Assembly (NCBI GenBank): GCA_041940305.1
Contig: JBGTSJ010000010.1
Location: forward strand, 1 to 64,000
Direction: 5' to 3'
DNA from: JBGTSJ01 sp041940305
GTDB taxonomy: Bacteria; Planctomycetota; Planctomycetia; Planctomycetales; Planctomycetaceae
DNA: 64,000 nucleotides
The translations under genes were made by a program, and so were the position numbers. Below the pieces are notes generated by a model. It saw nothing but the letters and a program-made list of their open reading frames with translations. It ran no database searches and was not told the DNA's origin. Shown piece by piece: positions 58,319-64,000 of this stretch. Each line of letters opens with the position of its first letter. Position 1 is the first letter of the stretch.

Positions 58319-58517
58319 CGTCCAGCGCGAGGAGCACGCCGAAGACCGCTCCACCCAGGAGCAGAGCAATCAAAACCCAGGCGGCTCGATCCGCCCCGAG
58401 TCGATCCACAAGCCATCGCCCCTTGCGGGTCTGCTCCAGCAGCCAGCGACGCCGGACCAGTCCCGCCCCGCACAGGACCGCCGTCATCACGCCGATAAAC
58501 ACCTGATCTGCTCGCAT
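58296..58517 (-). CDS. Small membrane protein, 73 aa
   Basis: A 73-residue product with two hydrophobic helices (VFIGVMTAVLCGAGLV and AAWVLIALLLGGAVFGVLLALDVI) separated by a basic loop (RRRWLLEQTRKGRWLVDRL). Start ATG; no family is recognised. Its 3' end overlaps truD by 23 bp tail-to-tail, which is acceptable for a real gene. Function unknown. Confidence 0.6.
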   Translation of the reverse strand: MRADQVFIGVMTAVLCGAGLVRRRWLLEQTRKGRWLVDRLGADRAAWVLIALLLGGAVFGVLLALDVIRPVRW

Positions 58518-58707
58518 GCCGATGTTTAGGGTTTAAGGCAGTGCCGACGCAACTGCTCCGATGGCGCTGTCAAGCCGAGGAAATGGATCACGTCCTGAAC
58601 GCCGTCTGCCGGACGCCCCTCTCCGGCGATACGCTATCCGCACAGCAACCGGCCGGTATCATGGACATCCATAAACGTATCGCAGAGGAAGCAGCAGGGA
58701 ACCGCTC

Positions 58708-59424
58708 GTGGCTAAACTCGGGGTCAACATCGATCACGTGGCGACGATCCGCCAGGCACGGCGGACCGTGGAACCCGACCCTGTCTGGGCCGCAACGCTG
58801 GCCGAGCTGGGAGGCGCGGACGGGATCACTGTGCATCTGCGGGAAGACCGGCGGCATATCCAGGATCGGGATCTCTTTACATTGAGGGACACGGTTCAGG
58901 TCAAATTGAATCTGGAGATGGCGGCTGCGGATGAGATTGTCGAGATTGCGATCGAGGCGGAACCGGATCAGTGCACGCTCGTCCCGGAGAAGCGGGAGGA
59001 GATCACAACCGAAGGGGGTCTTGACGTCATCGGGCAGCGCGACCGCGTGAAGCGCTGCATCGACCGGTTGCTGTCGGCCGGGGTCGAGGTCAGCCTGTTC
59101 GTCGACCCCGATGCGTCCCAGATCGAGGCTGCATGCGACCTCGGAGCCCAGGCCGTCGAGCTGCATACTGGTCGCTATGCGGACGCCACCACGGACTCCG
59201 TGCGCAAGCGCGAACTGGATACGTTGGTCGCGGCCGCGAACATCGCCCTCGACTGCCGACTGCTCCTGCATATGGGGCATGGGCTGACATACCGGAATGT
59301 GCTGCCGGTCGCCAGAATCGAAGGCGTCAGCGAACTCAACATCGGACACAGCATTGTGTCGCGAGCCGTGATGGTGGGCTTTGAACGCGCCGTGCGGGAG
59401 ATGAAAGCACTTGTGAGTGGATAA
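58708..59424 (+). CDS. pdxJ: Pyridoxine 5'-phosphate synthase
   Basis: A 238-residue PdxJ that makes pyridoxine 5'-phosphate from 3-amino-2-oxopropyl phosphate and 1-deoxy-D-xylulose 5-phosphate. Family landmarks are GVNIDHVATIRQARRTVEPDP, HLREDRRHIQDRD, CTLVPEKREEITTEGGLDV, VSLFVDPD, and a C-terminal ELNIGHSIVSRAVMVG. Start is GTG with AGGGA upstream. The next gene, pssA, starts 41 bp later and may be co-transcribed. Confidence 0.97.
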   Translation: MAKLGVNIDHVATIRQARRTVEPDPVWAATLAELGGADGITVHLREDRRHIQDRDLFTLRDTVQVKLNLEMAAADEIVEIAIEAEPDQCTLVPEKREEITTEGGLDVIGQRDRVKRCIDRLLSAGVEVSLFVDPDASQIEAACDLGAQAVELHTGRYADATTDSVRKRELDTLVAAANIALDCRLLLHMGHGLTYRNVLPVARIEGVSELNIGHSIVSRAVMVGFERAVREMKALVSG

Positions 59425-59465
59425 GTCCATTCTGTCCCACGTCCCCTGCCCTCTGACACCTCACA

Positions 59466-60326
59466 ATGCGTCCTCCCAAGCTGATTGCGGTACTCCCGAC
59501 GATGCTCACGCTCGCCAACGGCGCGTGCGGGTTCGGGGCGATTACGTTTGCCGCCAAGCTCGGGCCGACGGACGTCACTGGGTCGACGCCGGTCGAAGCC
59601 GTGCAGGCGTCACTCGTCGCGGCATCGCTCATCTTTCTGGCGATGGTCTTCGACATGCTCGACGGGAGCGTCGCCCGGCTGATGAAGCAGACCAGCGAAC
59701 TCGGTGCGCAGCTGGACAGCCTCTGCGACGCCGTCAGCTTCGGCGTCGCACCGGCGTTCCTGATGCTGCAGTTCGTCACCAAGGAACTCGACCGGTATGG
59801 CGGCTTCGAGTATCACCCGCGCCTGCTGTGGACAATCGGCATGCTCTACGCCATGTGCGCCATCATGCGGCTGGGGCGGTTCAACGTGGAGACCGACGAC
59901 GATGAGGACGATTCGCACAGCGAGTTCAGCGGGTTGCCGTCGCCGGCCGCTGCGGGAGTGGTGGCGGCGTTTCCCTTTGCGATGCCAAAGGTCATCGAAC
60001 TGATCGCTCCCCCCAACGGGGCTGTCATTACGCAGATCGCCGAGTCGATCATTCCCACGGTCCGTGTGCTGCTGCCGTTGATCACGGCGGCCGTCGCCGG
60101 GCTGATGGTGTCCCGGATCCGCTACGCACACGTCTTCTCGCAGATCTTCAGCGGCCAAAGGTCGAAGCGGCACGTGGTGCAGCTGGTATTCGCGCTGGCG
60201 ATCGTGTTCTGGGTGCACGAACTCGCCGTGCCGCTATTGTTCTGCTACTTCGCGTTCCTCTCGCCGCTGCGGGCGGCGTGGACGGGAACGGTGGGCCGCA
60301 CCCTGTACAAGGCGAGGCAGGTTTGA
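59466..60326 (+). CDS. pssA: CDP-diacylglycerol-serine O-phosphatidyltransferase
   Basis: A 286-residue membrane enzyme making phosphatidylserine from CDP-diacylglycerol and serine. The CDP-alcohol phosphotransferase motif is complete: D63, D66, G67, A70, R71, G80, D84 and D88 (FDMLDGSVARLMKQTSELG then AQLDSLCDAVSFG). About six to eight helices follow. It starts with ATG. A strong terminator follows at 60373-60419. Confidence 0.95.
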   Translation: MRPPKLIAVLPTMLTLANGACGFGAITFAAKLGPTDVTGSTPVEAVQASLVAASLIFLAMVFDMLDGSVARLMKQTSELGAQLDSLCDAVSFGVAPAFLMLQFVTKELDRYGGFEYHPRLLWTIGMLYAMCAIMRLGRFNVETDDDEDDSHSEFSGLPSPAAAGVVAAFPFAMPKVIELIAPPNGAVITQIAESIIPTVRVLLPLITAAVAGLMVSRIRYAHVFSQIFSGQRSKRHVVQLVFALAIVFWVHELAVPLLFCYFAFLSPLRAAWTGTVGRTLYKARQV

Positions 60327-60372
60327 TAGACAGGATCGATGGAACGGTCCCTTCGGACGACTGACACCTTCA

Positions 60373-60419
60373 CAGCCCGAAGCCTTGTCGAGGAACGCCC
60401 TCGCCAGCGCTTCGGGCTG
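60373..60419 (+). terminator. Intrinsic terminator after pssA
   Basis: An 11-bp stem (CAGCCCGAAGC and GCTTCGGGCTG) with a large loop that itself can pair (GAGG/CCTC). It is followed by TTGTGTTT. It fits the end of the pdxJ-pssA transcript. Confidence 0.75.
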
Positions 60420-60430
60420 TTGTGTTTACG

Positions 60431-60463
60431 GTCGCAGGCACACTCCGTGTGCCGTCCAATGGA
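60431..60463. repeat. Dispersed palindromic repeat, copy C
   Basis: GTCGCAGGCACACTCCGTGT then GCCGTCCAATGGA. The stem is GGCACAC/GTGTGCC with loop TCC, as in copy A. Confidence 0.8.
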
Positions 60464-60597
60464 CCCTCTGACATCCTCACGCGAAGAACGGGAGTTGAAT
60501 ACGCATCGAATGGGCCTGCTCGTTTCTTGACCGACCCGTCCTGGTTGTTTAGCCGCGACGTGTGGTCCCGGTTGTTCGGCCTCATCAGTTTGTAAAC

Positions 60598-60630
60598 GCA
60601 GCGGACGGCACACGGGGTGTGCCTACGACC
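60598..60630. repeat. Dispersed palindromic repeat, copy D, abutting ribE
   Basis: Reverse-oriented copy with stem GGCACAC/GTGTGCC and loop GGG, flanked by CAGCGGAC and TACGACC. It occupies the region where the ribE ribosome-binding site should be. Confidence 0.8.
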
Positions 60631-60633
60631 TTG

Positions 60634-61239
60634 ATGTTCACCGGCCTTGTTGAAGCACTCGGCACTGTGCGGTCGCTTCGGCCCGATGGGCCTGGAGTGG
60701 CGCTCACGATTGCGCCCGATCCCGCGATGGCGGACGCCGGATCGCCCGCCCGAATCGGGGACAGCGTTGCCATCAACGGCTGCTGTCTGACGGTGATCTC
60801 GATCGAGGGAGCCGAGTGGACGTTTCAGGCCGGGACGGAAACTTTGTCTCGCACGAATCTCGGAACCCTGCAGGCCGGCGAGGCCGTCAACCTGGAGCGG
60901 TCGCTCCCCGCCGACGGACGGCTCGGGGGGCACTTCGTGCAGGGGCACATCGATGGCATCGGACACGTCGACCGCATCGACCGGGACGGGGAATGGGTCA
61001 CGATGTGGTTCCGCGTCCCGGCCCCGCTCACGCGGCAGATGGTGTCCAAGGGATCGGTCGCCGTGGACGGCGTCAGTTTGACGCTGGTGGATGTGGAGGT
61101 GGAACGCTTCAGCGTCGCGCTGATCCCGCACACCCTGGACGTCACCACGCTGGGCCGTCGAAACGAGGGGGACGCCGTGAATATCGAGACGGATATGATT
61201 GGTAAGTACGTCGAGAAGCTGGTCGGGGCGGTGACGTAG
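60634..61239 (+). CDS. ribE: Riboflavin synthase alpha subunit
   Basis: A 201-residue riboflavin synthase that dismutates two 6,7-dimethyl-8-ribityllumazine molecules. It has the strongly conserved N-terminus FTGLVEALGTVRSL, the first lumazine domain with GDSVAINGCCLTV, GHFVQGHIDGIGHVD between, and the second domain with GSVAVDGVSLTLVDV. The ATG here is the family start; the frame extends upstream only through the repeat. No Shine-Dalgarno sequence is visible, because the repeat copy D ends three bases before the ATG. Confidence 0.95.
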   Translation: MFTGLVEALGTVRSLRPDGPGVALTIAPDPAMADAGSPARIGDSVAINGCCLTVISIEGAEWTFQAGTETLSRTNLGTLQAGEAVNLERSLPADGRLGGHFVQGHIDGIGHVDRIDRDGEWVTMWFRVPAPLTRQMVSKGSVAVDGVSLTLVDVEVERFSVALIPHTLDVTTLGRRNEGDAVNIETDMIGKYVEKLVGAVT

Positions 61240-61320
61240 CGGTTGGAGCCGGAACCGTTCCGACCGGGTGGTGGAACGAAGCCCCGGCGACGTTCGGCCA
61301 AGCGGAGCTTCGCGGCGAGT

Positions 61321-61350
61321 CCGTTCCCAGGCTGGAGCTTGGGAACGAGG
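61321..61350. repeat. Palindrome between ribE and rsmA
   Basis: CCGTTCCCAGGCTGGAGCTT followed by GGGAACGAGG can fold into a hairpin with GTTCCCA/TGGGAAC-type arms (one base offset) around a GC-rich loop. This resembles a widespread intergenic palindrome type, but I cannot see a second copy in the window. Confidence 0.55.
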
Positions 61351-61406
61351 AAACTCCCGCCCCTTATTCGCTACCCCTTACTCCCTGACCCCTGACCCCT
61401 GTTCTC

Positions 61407-62330
61407 ATGCCTGCGGAAGCACAAACCCGGTCGCATTTGACGCGGCTCTTTGGAGAGCGGGGCCTGAATCCGCGCCGCGACCTGGGGCAGAACTTTCTAA
61501 TCGATCTCAATCTGCTGGAGTACATCCTCCGGCAGGCGGAACTGTCGGAAAGCGATGTCGTCCTCGAGGTCGGCACGGGCACCGGCGGACTGACCGGGTG
61601 GCTGGCGCAGTCGGCGGCAGCCGTCGTTTCGGTCGAGTATGACCGGAACGTTTACGCCGTCGCCGCCGCGAAGCTGGCCGACCTGCCGAACATCACTCTG
61701 CTGCAGGCCGACGCCCTCCACAACAAGAACCGCCTCAATCCGCTCGTCCTCGCAACGATTCAGCAGAAGCTGGACGAAGCGCCTCACCGCCGCCTCAAGC
61801 TGATTGCCAACCTGCCGTATAACGTGGCGACCCCGGTCATATCCAACCTGGTCGCCACGGATCTCCCGTGGTCGCTGATGGTCGTCACCGTGCAGCATGA
61901 ACTGGCACTGCGGATGACATCAGACCCCGCGACCGGGCACTACGGTTCGCTCGCGGTGTGGCTGCAGGCCCAGTGCACGGTCGACATCCTCAAGAAGATT
62001 CCGCCGACCGTCTTCTGGCCGCAGCCTCAGGTGAACTCCGCCATCGTCCGCATCGAGCCCGACGAGGACCGCCGCGCCCGCATCCGCGATCGCACGTTCT
62101 TCCACGACTACATCCGCAACATCTTCCTCCACCGCCGCAAACAAATGCGGAGCGTCCTCCCCGCCAACTATTCGCCCGTGCTGGACCGAGCGGTGAGCGA
62201 TACGATTCTCGCGTCGCTTCAGGTCGGCGAGAACGCTCGAGCAGAAGAACTGGATGTCGACACCCACGTCGCACTTGCAAACACTTTGAACGATACGCTC
62301 TCCAGCAAATCCTTCCAGCCGCCACAGTGA
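61407..62330 (+). CDS. rsmA: 16S rRNA dimethyladenosine transferase
   Basis: A 307-residue RsmA/KsgA that dimethylates A1518 and A1519 of 16S rRNA. It has NPRRDLGQNFLIDLNLLEYIL at about 21-41, the SAM motif VVLEVGTGTGGLTGWLA, the catalytic LIANLPYNVATPVISNL and the FWPQPQVNSAIVRI loop. Length is slightly long. It starts with ATG. guaB follows after 43 bp. Confidence 0.95.
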   Translation: MPAEAQTRSHLTRLFGERGLNPRRDLGQNFLIDLNLLEYILRQAELSESDVVLEVGTGTGGLTGWLAQSAAAVVSVEYDRNVYAVAAAKLADLPNITLLQADALHNKNRLNPLVLATIQQKLDEAPHRRLKLIANLPYNVATPVISNLVATDLPWSLMVVTVQHELALRMTSDPATGHYGSLAVWLQAQCTVDILKKIPPTVFWPQPQVNSAIVRIEPDEDRRARIRDRTFFHDYIRNIFLHRRKQMRSVLPANYSPVLDRAVSDTILASLQVGENARAEELDVDTHVALANTLNDTLSSKSFQPPQ

Positions 62331-62373
62331 CCAGGAGTGGTCCTTCCCCTTGCGTACGAAAATGGAGACTCCC

Positions 62374-63861
<1,488 letters not shown>

Positions 63862-63871
63862 GGCAACTCAG

Positions 63872-63900
63872 AAACCCGGCTTCTTGAAGAAACCGAGTTT
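63872..63900 (+). repeat. Hairpin repeat after guaB, possible terminator
   Basis: AAACCCGGCTTCTT and AAGAAACCGAGTTT flank one G. Twelve of fourteen pairs form. It lies ten bases after the guaB stop. Its stem overlaps the likely start codon of the next gene. Confidence 0.65.
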
Positions 63901-64000
63901 CCCGGCCGGCTGCAGCGCCGTCGCCCTGATCGCCTGTTGCGCTGTGATGCAGGCCGCCGAGCCCGCCGCGCGCCCCTCGCCGCTCGACCGTCTTCAGGAG
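63884..64000 (+). CDS. Start of a secreted protein, cut by the window end (partial)
   Basis: The frame runs off the window after 39 codons from a TTG. It reads KKPSFPAGCSAVALIACCAV and then MQAAEPAARPSPLDRLQE, a basic start, a hydrophobic core and an Ala-rich cleavage site, followed by PSPLDRL, which I associate with planctomycete secreted repeat proteins. An ATG at 63851 is in the same frame but would overlap the guaB stop and be partly repeat-derived. The start is uncertain and the rest of the gene is unknown. Confidence 0.5.
   Translation, partial: MKKPSFPAGCSAVALIACCAVMQAAEPAARPSPLDRLQE

Larger units (their letters stand above)
60327..60633. other. 307-bp gap with a terminator and two dispersed palindromes
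   Basis: Between pssA and ribE. It contains the terminator at 60373-60419 and two copies of the dispersed repeat, at 60431-60463 and 60598-60630. The second copy ends three bases before the ribE start codon. No FMN riboswitch core is recognised. Confidence 0.65.

Noticed and set aside
60464..60597. FMN riboswitch ahead of ribE
   Set aside because: No RFN-element core motifs were recognised; the region is occupied by repeats.

Overview
This window looks like a piece of a planctomycete chromosome. It is GC-rich throughout and coding is dense on both strands. Lineage clues are remnants of DUF1559-type prepilins, a pair of tetrahydromethanopterin-linked C1-pathway genes, a PQQ-like propeller protein, a truncated multiheme-cytochrome/TPR protein, and short palindromic repeats scattered between genes. 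The identification rests on gene content and style, not on rRNA; no rRNA is present.

Layout. 0-1.7 kb: glutamate synthase small subunit (gltD). 1.8-8.6 kb (minus): a GT17 glycosyltransferase fused to a methyltransferase, KDPG aldolase, two small proteins, then a tight three-gene operon (ArsS-type radical SAM enzyme, TVP38/DedA membrane protein, FAD disulfide reductase). 8.9-16.4 kb: HemN/HemW-like radical SAM protein, RND exporter, porin, several small unknowns. 16.5-23.6 kb (minus): AAA ATPase, di-heme oxidoreductase, universal stress protein, MFS transporter, Ca2+/cation antiporter. 23.8-27.8 kb (minus): MFS transporter, Ldh-family dehydrogenase and sarcosine/N-methyltryptophan-type oxidase, probably a small catabolic unit. 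28-36 kb: SRPBCC protein, gcvT, PQQ-like propeller protein, a 1043-residue membrane protein fused to a spermidine-synthase-like domain, and a sigma-54-type activator. 36.2-39.4 kb: a DUF455 ferritin-like protein, tRNA-Val(CAC), then about 2 kb of broken genes, apparently a recombination scar. 39.6-45.8 kb: subtilisin, secreted alpha/beta hydrolase, and an ATP-grasp plus hydantoinase-like pair assigned to H4MPT-linked C1 metabolism.

46-52.3 kb is the most coherent regulatory block, all on the plus strand: ribosome hibernation factor, PTS EIIA(Ntr), HPr, enzyme I, RNase E/G and ribosomal protein L21. The PTS parts form a phosphorelay with no sugar permease in the window. 52.5-57 kb: a secreted zincin-like protein with an unusual HExxxH motif, an unknown lipo/membrane protein, a TacA/TacT-type toxin-antitoxin pair with an AT-rich inverted repeat in front, and a DUF6807 (PmoA-like) protein. 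57.2-64 kb: housekeeping genes truD, pdxJ, pssA, ribE, rsmA, guaB, and the first codons of a secreted protein running off the end.

No complete new defence system, prophage or CRISPR array was found. The items most worth a second look are the GT17-methyltransferase fusion, the gene graveyard after tRNA-Val, a dispersed palindromic repeat whose stem shows a compensatory change between copies, the Gly/Arg-rich insertion inside the RNase E/G S1 domain, the altered GAFTGA loop in the sigma-54 activator, and the HExxxH zincin.
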